The notes beneath the pieces are model-generated. The model was not told the origin of the DNA and made no database searches. It saw only the letters and a list, made by a program, of their open reading frames with translations. This document shows positions 25,280 to 35,764 of a stretch of 64,000 bases of DNA, one piece after another. The translations under genes and the position numbers were made by a program. Each line of letters starts with the position of its first letter. The first letter of the stretch is position 1. The DNA lies in assembly GCA_040768845.1 (NCBI GenBank), contig JAXGME010000002.1:310001-374000 (forward strand), in the 5' to 3' direction. The stretch is from JAEZHK01 sp040768845 (GTDB taxonomy: Bacteria > Bacillota > Clostridia > Christensenellales > Aristaeellaceae).

Positions 25280-25992
25280 GTCGTTTCCCTCCGGCGCATT
25301 TGGCGCGCGATGGCCACGGGAAGCCCCCAGGCGCACGCAAGCGCGGTCTGGGCAACCAGCACTCCACCCAGCGCGTGCACCGCCACCGCCGCAAAGAATT
25401 TTTCCGGCAGCATGCGGATCATGAGATCGGTCTCGGGGTTCATAAGCCACAGATCGTTTGAAAACAGCGCCGCGTGAAAGCTCCGGAAGGCGCCGTCAAA
25501 GTCCGCGGCCGCCCAGATCCCGAAGGCCGCGATGAGCGCCAGCCAGAAGACCTGCCCCGTCAGGCCCGCCCGCTTGAGCCGCCGGGCCCAGCCCCGGCCA
25601 AGAAGCCCCGCGGCCAGCAGCCCGAGGCCCAGCGCGCCCAGCGCCGCGCCGATGCGCCGCGCCAGGAAAAACAGCGCCCGCACGTCCTGCATGTGGGCAA
25701 TCTCCCGCTCGTTGAACACCGCCTGCGCCGCGCCGTTCACCGTCGCGGTCATGGCAAGGTCCGCCCGCGCGCCCTTTAAATAGTCCACCAGCATGTCGCC
25801 GATGCCAAAGAGCGCGGCCTCGTCGACGCCCGCCGCCCGGGCGGAGCCCAGCGCCGCGTACAGCCGCCGGTGGTACGCCCCGTCCAGCGCGCTCCGGTCA
25901 AAGGCCCAGAGCATCAGCGCCGGCGTCAGCAGCAGCATGCCCAGCACCGCCATCAGGCTCCGAAGCCCATTTGAGGGGGTACGCACCGGCAA
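25276..25992 (-). CDS. TIGR01906 family integral membrane protein
   Basis: This protein of about 238 residues has an N-terminal membrane helix (LMAVLGMLLLTPALMLWAF), an extracytoplasmic loop with FNEREIAHMQDVRALF, and three more helices. The FNEREIxHMxDV and LFSNDLWLMNPETDLMIRMLP segments are characteristic of this family of unknown function. The start is uncertain: TTG 25992, GTG 25986 and ATG 25953 all have only modest ribosome sites. It is coupled to tsaD by an ATGA overlap. Confidence 0.8.
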   Translation of the reverse strand: MPVRTPSNGLRSLMAVLGMLLLTPALMLWAFDRSALDGAYHRRLYAALGSARAAGVDEAALFGIGDMLVDYLKGARADLAMTATVNGAAQAVFNEREIAHMQDVRALFFLARRIGAALGALGLGLLAAGLLGRGWARRLKRAGLTGQVFWLALIAAFGIWAAADFDGAFRSFHAALFSNDLWLMNPETDLMIRMLPEKFFAAVAVHALGGVLVAQTALACAWGLPVAIARQMRRRETT

Positions 25993-26016
25993 TCCGCCTC
26001 ACTTTTCACAGTACTT

Positions 26017-26053
26017 CGGTCTGTTTTCGACGGAATCCGTCAAAAACAGACCG
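26017..26053. terminator. Long hairpin after prfB
   Basis: The arms CGGTCTGTTTT and AAAACAGACCG enclose an inner GACGG/CCGTC stem with one C-A mismatch, a 37-nt hairpin 17 bp after the prfB stop. No T tract follows on the minus strand, so it may stabilise the mRNA end or terminate weakly. Confidence 0.5.
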
Positions 26054-26069
26054 TTGTTCGGTTTATAAC

Positions 26070-27168
26070 TCACAGTTTCTGCAGGTACGCAGTCACAAAA
26101 CCCTCCAGATCCCCGTCCATGACGGCGTCGATATCGCCCATTTCATGGCCGGTGCGGTGGTCCTTGACCAGCGTGTAGGGTTGGAACACGTAGGAGCGAA
26201 TCTGGCTGCCCCACTCAATCTTCTTGAGCTCGCCCTTGATGTCGCCCATCTGCTCCTGCCGCTCGCGCTCCTTGAGCTCGGCCAACCGCGCCCGCAGCAT
26301 GCGAAAGCAGGTTTCCTTGTTCTGCAGCTGCGACCGCTCGTTCTGACACTGCACGACGACGCCGGTGGGCAGGTGGGTAATGCGCACGGCGGAGTCCGTC
26401 CGGTTGACGTGCTGGCCGCCCTTGCCCGAGGAACGGTAGGTATCGATGCGCAGGTCGTCGCCCTTGATTTCGGTTTCGCCGCTGTCGTCGATGACGGGCG
26501 CCACATCCAAAGAGGCGAAGGACGTATGACGCCGGGCGGCGGCGTCGAAGGGCGAAATGCGCACCAGCCGGTGCACGCCGCGCTCGCTCTTCAAAAAGCC
26601 GTAGGCGTAGTCGCCGCTGATTTCGAAGGTGACCGACTTGATGCCGGCCTCGTCGCCCTCGAGAAAGTCCAGCTCCTTCACCGAAAAGCCCATGCGCTCC
26701 GCGAAACGGGTGTACATGCGGTAGAGCATCTGGCACCAGTCCTGGGCCTCGGTGCCGCCAGCGCCGGCGTGCAGCGACAGGATGCAGTCGTTCTGGTCGT
26801 ACTCGCCGGAGAGCAGCGTGGTCAGCCGGAGGGCCTCCAGGTCCTTGTGCATCGCGGCGATCTCCGCGGCGATCTCCGGCACCAGCGAGGCGTCGTCCTC
26901 CTCGTCGGCCAGGCCGATCAAAACCTCCAGATCGTCGGCGCGCCGGTTGAGCGAGCGGAAGTGCTCCAGCCGGGATTCCGCGGCGTGGGCCTTGCGGTTG
27001 ACCTTCTGGGCCCGCTCAAGGTCATCCCAGAAGCCGGGCGAACCCATGTCCTCCTGGTATTCGGTCAGTTGTTCCTCAAGGTGAGCCACGTCAAAGTGAG
27101 TCACCTGCCTCTCGGATCAGCTTGCGGATGGCGATGAGATCCTGCTTGAAGCCATCGGTTTCGATCAT
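26070..27168 (-). CDS. prfB: Peptide chain release factor 2 with programmed +1 frameshift
   Basis: Release factor 2 recognises UGA and UAA. The first 25 codons run from ATG at 27168 to an in-frame TGA at 27091-27093, preceded by CTT and followed by C. Skipping one base (27093) continues into GAC GTG GCT and 340 further residues, 365 in all, the normal RF2 length. The SPF codon-recognition motif (RISPFDAA) and GGQ catalytic motif (SSGKGGQHVN) are intact. The gene follows secA, the classic Firmicutes order. Confidence 0.97.
27089..27103 (-). other. prfB +1 frameshift site
   Basis: The minus-strand sequence AGGTGACTCACTTTGAC contains an SD-like AGGTG five bases before the slippery CTT and the in-frame TGA followed by C. 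This is the autoregulatory design known from prfB genes: low RF2 gives slow decoding of UGA and favours the shift. The SD-like element is two bases farther from CTT than in E. coli. Confidence 0.9.
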
Positions 27169-27247
27169 GAGTTCACATCCTTATAAAATTATCGCGCCGG
27201 GAAACGTCCGTGATCCCCACGAAGGGGCGCGCGGCAAGGGTGCGGCG

Positions 27248-29950
<2,703 letters not shown>

Positions 29951-29989
29951 GCGTTCTATCCTCCGGGATTCATGGGTGCCAATCGCGTC

Positions 29990-30018
29990 ATTATACCACA
30001 GTCCTGGTTAAGGTTCAA
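29990..30018 (-). promoter_or_regulatory. Promoter of secA-prfB
   Basis: On the minus strand TTGAAC (30013-30018) and perfect TATAAT (29990-29995) are 17 bp apart. The -35 box lies inside the last codons of the upstream PHP gene. Confidence 0.8.
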
Positions 30019-30700
30019 AGGCGGGCAGTTTCTCCACCGCCCGGGCGCGCCCTTCGCGCAGTGCGGCGATCAGCTCGTCCATCGTGGCGACCGGCGCGTC
30101 CAGCCGCATGGCGCCGTAGCCGACGCGGGAAACATCGTGGGCGTCCGCGCCCGCCATTTGGACGAGGCCCGTCCTTTCGGCGAGGGCCAGCGCCTTATGG
30201 TTCCAGGCGGGGTCGGCGTTGCCGGCGTTGAATACCTCGATGGCGTCCATCTCGTCGGTGATGGGCGTAAAGTGCGGAATGTAGCAGGCCTCCCGGAAGG
30301 GGTGGGCGTGGCACACAAAGCCGCCCGCCCGGCGCACCGCCCGAAGGTATTCCCGGGCGCCCAGGCGGTCGATGCCGGGGTGGTCCAGAAGGAAGTCCTC
30401 GCCCAGCCCATAGGTCAGGTACTCCGGGCCGCCGGTGTAGGTCTCCCAGCCAAAGAATACGGCAAGGCCAATCCTGTCGCCCTCGGCCTTCGCGGCGCGG
30501 TAGCCCTTCATCAGCGCGTCGACCTTTTCCGGCCAGCGGGCGAAGGGGTTCACGCGGATGTTGGCGTTCATGAAGTGGTCGGTCACCACCACGAGATCGT
30601 AGCCCGCGCGCTTGCAGGCGCGCATCATGGCCTTTGCGGAGTCCTCGCCGCAGCGGCTGGTCTCCGAGGTGTGCAGGTGCGTTTGAACGTAGAAATCCAT
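30008..30700 (-). CDS. PHP-domain metal-dependent phosphoesterase
   Basis: This 230-residue protein has the PHP metal motifs in order: HLHTSETS near the N-terminus, VVVTDHF, FVCHAHPF and AGADAHD near the C-terminus. PHP proteins hydrolyse phosphoesters; the substrate is unknown. It is the last gene of a minus-strand run that starts at gltX and follows the ATP-grasp gene by 27 bp. Confidence 0.85.
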   Translation of the reverse strand: MDFYVQTHLHTSETSRCGEDSAKAMMRACKRAGYDLVVVTDHFMNANIRVNPFARWPEKVDALMKGYRAAKAEGDRIGLAVFFGWETYTGGPEYLTYGLGEDFLLDHPGIDRLGAREYLRAVRRAGGFVCHAHPFREACYIPHFTPITDEMDAIEVFNAGNADPAWNHKALALAERTGLVQMAGADAHDVSRVGYGAMRLDAPVATMDELIAALREGRARAVEKLPAFEP

Positions 30701-30727
30701 TTTGCTCCTTTAAGTTTGGGTGCCGGT

Positions 30728-31633
30728 TTATTGGCCCGCCTCCGGCTTTTTCGGCAGCGGGATCAGGTCGCCCAGGTGTTTTTCAAATGCGCGGGGGCGG
30801 AACACCTCCATGCCGTAGCCGTGAAAGAAGGTGGTTTCGCCAAAGTACACGCGGCCGTTGGCCTCGTAAAGATCCACCCGCACGTGGGGGATGCCCCGGG
30901 ACAGCTTCCGGGCCACCTCCAGCATTTCGGAAAGGTGCTCCGGCCGGGGGATGTCCCGCGGGATCGGCGGATGGCGGTTGAAGATGTCCTGCCTGATCCA
31001 GTCGGGGCTGTAGAAATTCCGGGTGTGGCCCTCGTAGCGGTCGGCGTCCACGATGACGTAGGCCGGCTCGCCGCCAAAGCACAGAATCTTGTAGTCGTAG
31101 GGCGCCTTGCCGTCCTCGCCGCCGATGAACCGCTCGATCAGGATGCGGGGCTTCACATCCTTGTAGGGCCACTCGCGGCTGAGCCAGAACCAATTGCGCC
31201 GCATCCAGCCGGAGAGCTTTTTTACCGCCGCCGCGCGGTCGAGAGCGGCCTTGTCCCGCACGATGATGTTGGAGGAGGAGCCGTGGCTGCACTTGACCAC
31301 GAAGCGGTCCGGCAGGCTGTCCCAGTCGATCTGCTCCGGCCGGTCGCAAAAAGACAGCAGCGGAATCAGGTATTCGCCGCACCCGCGCTCCGCCACATAG
31401 TCCCGCACGGAAAGCTTATCCGCCATGCGCGTGTAGAAGGGGTTGCGGTCGCAGAGCTTGATCCACTGCAGCTTTTCGTTGTAGAGCTGCGGGTTCTCAA
31501 GATCCAGCCTGCGGCCCAGCTTCAGGAAGTACTGGATCTTCAGGTACGCGCGGTCGGGCAGGAAATTGAGCAGGTTCCTGCGGCTGAGCCGCAGCATCCC
31601 CTCAAAGCACTTCAGGCGGATCGAATCGAGCAT
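30728..31633 (-). CDS. TupA-like ATP-grasp protein
   Basis: This 301-residue protein matches the TupA-like ATP-grasp family found in polysaccharide and teichuronopeptide clusters: NEKLQWIKLCDRNPFYTRMADKL, FVVKCSHGSSSNIIV (nucleotide binding), YDYKILCFGGEPAYVIVDADR and HVRVDLYEANGRVYFGETTFF. It is likely to attach an amino acid or act on a cell-surface polymer. The ATG at 31633 has GAGG 8 bp upstream; the GTG nine bases earlier sits in that site. Confidence 0.8.
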   Translation of the reverse strand: MLDSIRLKCFEGMLRLSRRNLLNFLPDRAYLKIQYFLKLGRRLDLENPQLYNEKLQWIKLCDRNPFYTRMADKLSVRDYVAERGCGEYLIPLLSFCDRPEQIDWDSLPDRFVVKCSHGSSSNIIVRDKAALDRAAAVKKLSGWMRRNWFWLSREWPYKDVKPRILIERFIGGEDGKAPYDYKILCFGGEPAYVIVDADRYEGHTRNFYSPDWIRQDIFNRHPPIPRDIPRPEHLSEMLEVARKLSRGIPHVRVDLYEANGRVYFGETTFFHGYGMEVFRPRAFEKHLGDLIPLPKKPEAGQ

Positions 31634-31643
31634 TCCTTTCACC

Positions 31644-32759
31644 TCACGCCAGGATCAGCGGCACCCGCATTTCGGCCTCGGTCAGCCCCGCGTGGTGGCC
31701 AATCATCCGGCTGCGGGCGGGGACGCCCCGCGGCCGGTAGTACAGCGCCTTGCCGCCGGTGGCCAGCGCCATGTAGTCCCCGAGAAAATCGTCCGCCTTG
31801 GGGTGCAGCGCGCCGGGGCCGAACAGCGCCCGGGAGAGCGCCTCCGCCCGGGGCATCAGAAGGAAATCCTCCCCCAGTTCCGCCCGGAAGGCCCGCTCAA
31901 ACGCCGCCTCGCAGCCGCGCTTGACCACGAGCGACGAAGCGCGGCTCTCCACCGACGGCGGCATTCGAAGGCAGCGCATCAGCTCCGGCCGTTCGTTGAG
32001 CCACACCACCTCGGTCACATCCGTAAGGCCGTGGTCGGCGGTGATGACGAGGGCGGTGTCCCGAAGGCGCGCGGCCAGCGCCTCCGCCCAGGCGTCAAGC
32101 CGCACAACGGCGCGGCGCGCCCTTTCACTGTGCGCGCCGTGCTCGTGCATGGTTTCGTCCGGGTCCGGCCAGTAGAGAAGCGTAAACGCCACCCGGCCGT
32201 CAAGGCCCCGCACGGCAAGGGCCGCCTCCTCCGGCGTGCGGGCGATGCGCAGCTCGTCCATCCCCGTAAAGCCGGGATCAAAGGGGAACACGGCCCGGGT
32301 CTGCACCCGGCCGCCGGCGGCGCGGCGGATGCGGGAGAACACGCTCTCAAAGGGCATCAGCGCGCGGGCGGGCGAGGCGGGAAGCTTCTCCTGGGTATAG
32401 CTGTCCCGGTCGAGAAAGAGGTCCACCTGACGGGCGTATTCCTTGAAATAGCAGCTCCAGCCCAGCCAGCCGTGCTCCGCCGGGGAGAGCCCGGTGTAGA
32501 GGCTGGTGGTGGCGGCGGCGGTGGTGGAGGGATACACGCTGGTCAGCGTCGCCGCCTGACGGCGCCTGAGAAAGGCGTCCTCCGGCAGCATCGAAAGAGC
32601 GTCCACCCCCATGCCGTCCAGAATGACCAGCGCCACATGGGACGCGCCCCGCATGCCGTCGATCTCCGGCAGGGTATCGTGGAGCGGCTCGGCGCCAAAA
32701 AGCTTCAAAACCGAGCACGCCACGTTCAGCACGCTGCGGCGGTAATCCGGGAAGATCAT
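31644..32759 (-). CDS. Alkaline-phosphatase superfamily (phosphodiesterase/nucleotide pyrophosphatase-like) protein
   Basis: This 371-residue protein has the metal and nucleophile motifs of the superfamily: VALVILDGMGVD, the nucleophile region LTSVYPSTTAAATTSLYTG with a Thr, YWPDPDETMHEHG, and VITADHGLTDV. No signal peptide is seen, so it probably acts in the cytoplasm; the substrate is unknown. Its ATG overlaps the gltX stop (ATGA). Confidence 0.85.
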   Translation of the reverse strand: MIFPDYRRSVLNVACSVLKLFGAEPLHDTLPEIDGMRGASHVALVILDGMGVDALSMLPEDAFLRRRQAATLTSVYPSTTAAATTSLYTGLSPAEHGWLGWSCYFKEYARQVDLFLDRDSYTQEKLPASPARALMPFESVFSRIRRAAGGRVQTRAVFPFDPGFTGMDELRIARTPEEAALAVRGLDGRVAFTLLYWPDPDETMHEHGAHSERARRAVVRLDAWAEALAARLRDTALVITADHGLTDVTEVVWLNERPELMRCLRMPPSVESRASSLVVKRGCEAAFERAFRAELGEDFLLMPRAEALSRALFGPGALHPKADDFLGDYMALATGGKALYYRPRGVPARSRMIGHHAGLTEAEMRVPLILA

Positions 32760-34204
32760 GCGCTTTCGAGGGCTTCGATGGACCGCTCGAGGCGGCGCAG
32801 GGTTTCGTCGCGGCCCAGGAGGTAAGCAATCTCGATGGCGCCGCCGGGGGTGGACGCCTGGCCCGAGATGGCCACGCGGAGGGGCCAGAGCACCTGGCCG
32901 TTTTTCATGCCGCGCTCGGCGATGGCGGCCATCAGCGCGTCGTGCAGCGCCGCCTCCGTCCAGTCGCCAACGCCCGCAAGCACCGGCCGCATCGCGCAAA
33001 GCGCGGTCCGCGCCACGCTTTCGTCGCTCTTCATCTTCTTGTGGACGTAGAGCTCCGGCCCGAAGGCGGGCATTTCCGCGAGGAAAGCCACCATACCCGG
33101 GATGTCGGAGAGCACTTCGGTGCGCCCGTGCAGCAGTTCGGCCAGCCGGCGGATGTCAAACCGCCCCAGGCCCAGTGCCCTTTCCAGCCAGGGCGCGGCC
33201 ATTTTCTGAAATTCCTCCGGCGTCAGACGCCGCATGTACTCGGCGTTGAACCAGCGCAGCTTGGCGGTATCGAAGATGGAGGGCGACTTGTTGAGCCCCT
33301 CCAGATCAAACTTTTGCTTGAGCTCGTCTAGTGTAAAGAACTCCTGCTCGCTCCTGGGGCTCCAGCCCAGAAGGGCGATGAAGTTGATGATGGCCTCCTT
33401 CAGGTATCCCTGATCCAGCAGGTCCTCAAAGGAGGGATCTCCGTGGCGCTTGGACAGCTTGTGGGTGGCGTCGCGCATGACCACCGGCAAATGCACGTAG
33501 GTGGGGGGCGTCCAGCCGAAGGCCTCGTACAAAAGGTTGTACTTGGGCGCGCTGGACAGGTACTCGGTGCCCCGCATCACGTGGGTGATGCCCATCAGGT
33601 AGTCGTCCACCACGTTTGCGAAGTTGTAGGTGGGCAGGCCGTCCGCCTTGATGAGCACGTTGTCGTCCAGCGTGGCGCAGGCGACGGACACGCGTCCGTA
33701 GAGGGCGTCGTCAAAGCCGGCCTCGCCGTCGAGGGGCACGTTCTGCCGGATCACGTAGGGTTCACCCGCGGCGATGCGGCGGGCCACCTCGTCCTTGGGC
33801 AGGTGCAGGCAATGCTTGTCGTACTTATAGGTTTCGCCCCGGGCCTCGGCCTCGGCGCGGCGCGCGTCCAGCGCCTCCTTGGTGCAAAAACAGGGGTAGG
33901 CACCGCCGCGCTCGATCAGTTCCCGGGCGTACTTCGGGTAGATATCCCGCCGCTGGGTCTGGATGTAGGGGCCGTAATCGCCGCCCACGTCCGGGCCCTC
34001 GTCGTGGTCCAGCCCGGCCATCTCCAGCGAGCGGTAGATCTTCTCCACCGCGCCGGGCACCTCCCGCTCCTGGTCGGTGTCCTCGATGCGCAGGATGAAC
34101 GTGCCGCCCATGTGGCGCGCGAACAGATAGGCATACAGCGCCGTGCGCAGGTTGCCCAGGTGCATGTACCCCGTGGGGCTGGGCGCAAATCTCGTGCGAA
34201 CCAT
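32756..34204 (-). CDS. gltX: Glutamyl-tRNA synthetase
   Basis: This 482-residue class I synthetase has the ATP-binding HIGH-type motif APSPTGYMHLGNLR near the N-terminus, the KMSKS-type loop HKLSKRHGD, and a C-terminal helical anticodon-binding region. In an organism of this type it probably also misacylates tRNA-Gln for transamidation, though gatCAB is not in view. It leads a four-gene minus-strand run. Confidence 0.96.
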   Translation of the reverse strand: MVRTRFAPSPTGYMHLGNLRTALYAYLFARHMGGTFILRIEDTDQEREVPGAVEKIYRSLEMAGLDHDEGPDVGGDYGPYIQTQRRDIYPKYARELIERGGAYPCFCTKEALDARRAEAEARGETYKYDKHCLHLPKDEVARRIAAGEPYVIRQNVPLDGEAGFDDALYGRVSVACATLDDNVLIKADGLPTYNFANVVDDYLMGITHVMRGTEYLSSAPKYNLLYEAFGWTPPTYVHLPVVMRDATHKLSKRHGDPSFEDLLDQGYLKEAIINFIALLGWSPRSEQEFFTLDELKQKFDLEGLNKSPSIFDTAKLRWFNAEYMRRLTPEEFQKMAAPWLERALGLGRFDIRRLAELLHGRTEVLSDIPGMVAFLAEMPAFGPELYVHKKMKSDESVARTALCAMRPVLAGVGDWTEAALHDALMAAIAERGMKNGQVLWPLRVAISGQASTPGGAIEIAYLLGRDETLRRLERSIEALESA

Positions 34205-34230
34205 GTGAATCTTCTCCCCAAATCAATAAG

Positions 34231-34267
34231 TCCGTAAGAGTATAACACCCTTACGGAAAATAATCAA
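34231..34267 (-). promoter_or_regulatory. gltX promoter with overlapping dyad
   Basis: On the minus strand TTGATT (34262-34267) and TATACT (34239-34244) are 17 bp apart. A perfect inverted repeat TCCGTAAG, 11 bp, CTTACGGA (34231-34257) straddles the -10 box, a likely repressor site of unknown identity. Confidence 0.7.
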
Positions 34268-34289
34268 TCGCGGGAAGCGTTGGGGCAGG

Positions 34290-34793
34290 TTAGGAAACGT
34301 CCGGAAAGGCGGCAAACCGGGGCGCCCGGCCCAGATTGGGCAGAAAGCGGCCGAGGAAGTCCCCGGTGGCCATGGCGAGGGTGGCGGCGTTGTCGTTGGG
34401 GTGAAAGCCCAGCCGGGGAACGGACGCGAGCCGCTCGTCCAGATACAGCGGCACATCGGCCGCGGAGGGGAAGATCAGCCCCAGAGGGCTCACCGCGCCG
34501 GGGGTGGTGCGCAGCTTTTCAAAAAGCGCCTCCGGCGCGCCGAAGCTGAGCCGCGACGCGCCGATCTGCCGCGAGAAGTCCGCCGTGCGGAAAAGGGCGT
34601 TGGGGCGCGTCAGGCACAGCGCGTAAAAGGACCGGTTCCGGGGCGTGAGAAAGAGGTTCTTGGGCACCACGCAGCCCAGCAGCGCCTCCGCCCGGGCGCA
34701 GTCCTCAATGGTGTGCACCGGCGGATGCTCCGCCAGGTCAAAGGCGATGCCAATTCCCTCCAGAAAGGCCAGAATCTCCGCCCGCGCGCTCAT
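34290..34793 (-). CDS. YbaK/ProX-type aminoacyl-tRNA deacylase
   Basis: This 167-residue trans-editing protein of the prolyl-tRNA deacylase family has HPPVHTIEDC, KNLFLTPRNRSFYALCL and the conserved SPLGLIF (GxxSP-like) loop. It should clear mischarged tRNA, probably Ala-tRNA-Pro (ProXp/PrdX group). Its ATG overlaps the stop of the DnaI-like gene (ATGA). It is the last gene of the dnaD-dnaI run. Confidence 0.85.
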   Translation of the reverse strand: MSARAEILAFLEGIGIAFDLAEHPPVHTIEDCARAEALLGCVVPKNLFLTPRNRSFYALCLTRPNALFRTADFSRQIGASRLSFGAPEALFEKLRTTPGAVSPLGLIFPSAADVPLYLDERLASVPRLGFHPNDNAATLAMATGDFLGRFLPNLGRAPRFAAFPDVS

Positions 34794-35764
34794 TTCCCGC
34801 CCCCCGTCAGCCGCAGATCCGCGCCGGAGAGGCGGATTGCGGCGGTGGTGCTTTTGTCGAGCAGCCGCGACATCACCCGCTCGCCGTAGCGGGCCATCAG
34901 GTCCGAGGGCATGAGGTTGGTGGCGATCACCGTGGCACGGCGGGCCGCGCCGCGCTCGCTGAGCAGGGTGAACAGGTACTCCACGGTGATGTTGCCCAGC
35001 ATCGGCTCGGTGCCCAGATCGTCCACCAGCAGAAGGTCGCAGTCCACCATGCGGCGGAAGGCGGCGTCCTCGCCGTTCTGTCCAAAGTGGTAGGCGCGCA
35101 TGGCCTCCACCATGCGGAAGGCGCTGAGGCATAGGGCGGGCAGCCGCCGCGCGCTGACGCGCTCGGCGATGGCTTCAAGAAGAAACGTCTTCCCCAGGCC
35201 GCTCTCCCCCAGGAGCAGAAGGTTGGGCCTGTCCAACTTGGGAAAGCCGTCGGCGTAGGCCTCGCACAGCGCCCGGGCCGCCAGGGCCTGGCGCCTCTGC
35301 GCCTCGGTGGGGTAGATGCCCTCGTCAAACGCGCCAAAGCCGCGCCACGCGCGGCCGAGGCCCGCGCTCTCCATCAGCAGCTGCGCCTCGCGCCGGGCGC
35401 GGCAGACGCAGGGCTTCCGGCGGTAGTCGTCCATCCAGCCGGTATCGCGGCAGTCCGGGCACTCGCTTTGCAGGTCCAGGTAATCCTCCGGCAGCCCCAG
35501 CGCCCGGAGCCGGGCCTTGATCTCGCGGCGCCCGTCCAAAACCGCGCGCCGCAGTTCTTCCGACCGCGCCCGCGCCGCCTCAGGCCCGGCCATGGCTTCG
35601 CGGGCGGCCAGCGCAAACCGCCCGTACATCTCCGCCGTCAGCCGGCCGATCTCCGGGTCCAGCCCCTCGGCGCGCGCCTGCCGCTCGTCCCGCGCCCGCT
35701 GCGCGCCGGCGCGCTTTTGCTGGTATTCGGCCTCGAGCCGGGCGTCCAGTTCTCCCCGGGTCAC
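34790..35764 (-). CDS. DnaI/DnaC-type replicative helicase loader
   Basis: This 324-residue AAA+ ATPase has a helical N-terminus (about 1-95), a zinc cluster (CPDCRDTGW then CVCRARR, about residues 101-123) and an ATPase core with Walker A GESGLGKT (near 186) and Walker B LLLVDDLGTE (near 248). It loads the DnaB-type helicase at origins. The GTG start overlaps the stop of the DnaD-domain gene (GTGA), and the pair mirrors the DnaD/DnaB-DnaI loading apparatus of Firmicutes. Confidence 0.92.
   Translation of the reverse strand: MTRGELDARLEAEYQQKRAGAQRARDERQARAEGLDPEIGRLTAEMYGRFALAAREAMAGPEAARARSEELRRAVLDGRREIKARLRALGLPEDYLDLQSECPDCRDTGWMDDYRRKPCVCRARREAQLLMESAGLGRAWRGFGAFDEGIYPTEAQRRQALAARALCEAYADGFPKLDRPNLLLLGESGLGKTFLLEAIAERVSARRLPALCLSAFRMVEAMRAYHFGQNGEDAAFRRMVDCDLLLVDDLGTEPMLGNITVEYLFTLLSERGAARRATVIATNLMPSDLMARYGERVMSRLLDKSTTAAIRLSGADLRLTGGGK

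Noticed and set aside
24209..25450. A longer tsaD start extending upstream to 25450
   Set aside because: The extra sequence overlaps the TIGR01906-family gene in another frame and lacks a ribosome site, whereas 25279 has GGAGGG and an ATGA overlap.
34205..34289. T-box leader for gltX
   Set aside because: The leader is too short and lacks the conserved T-box sequence; a promoter dyad is found instead.
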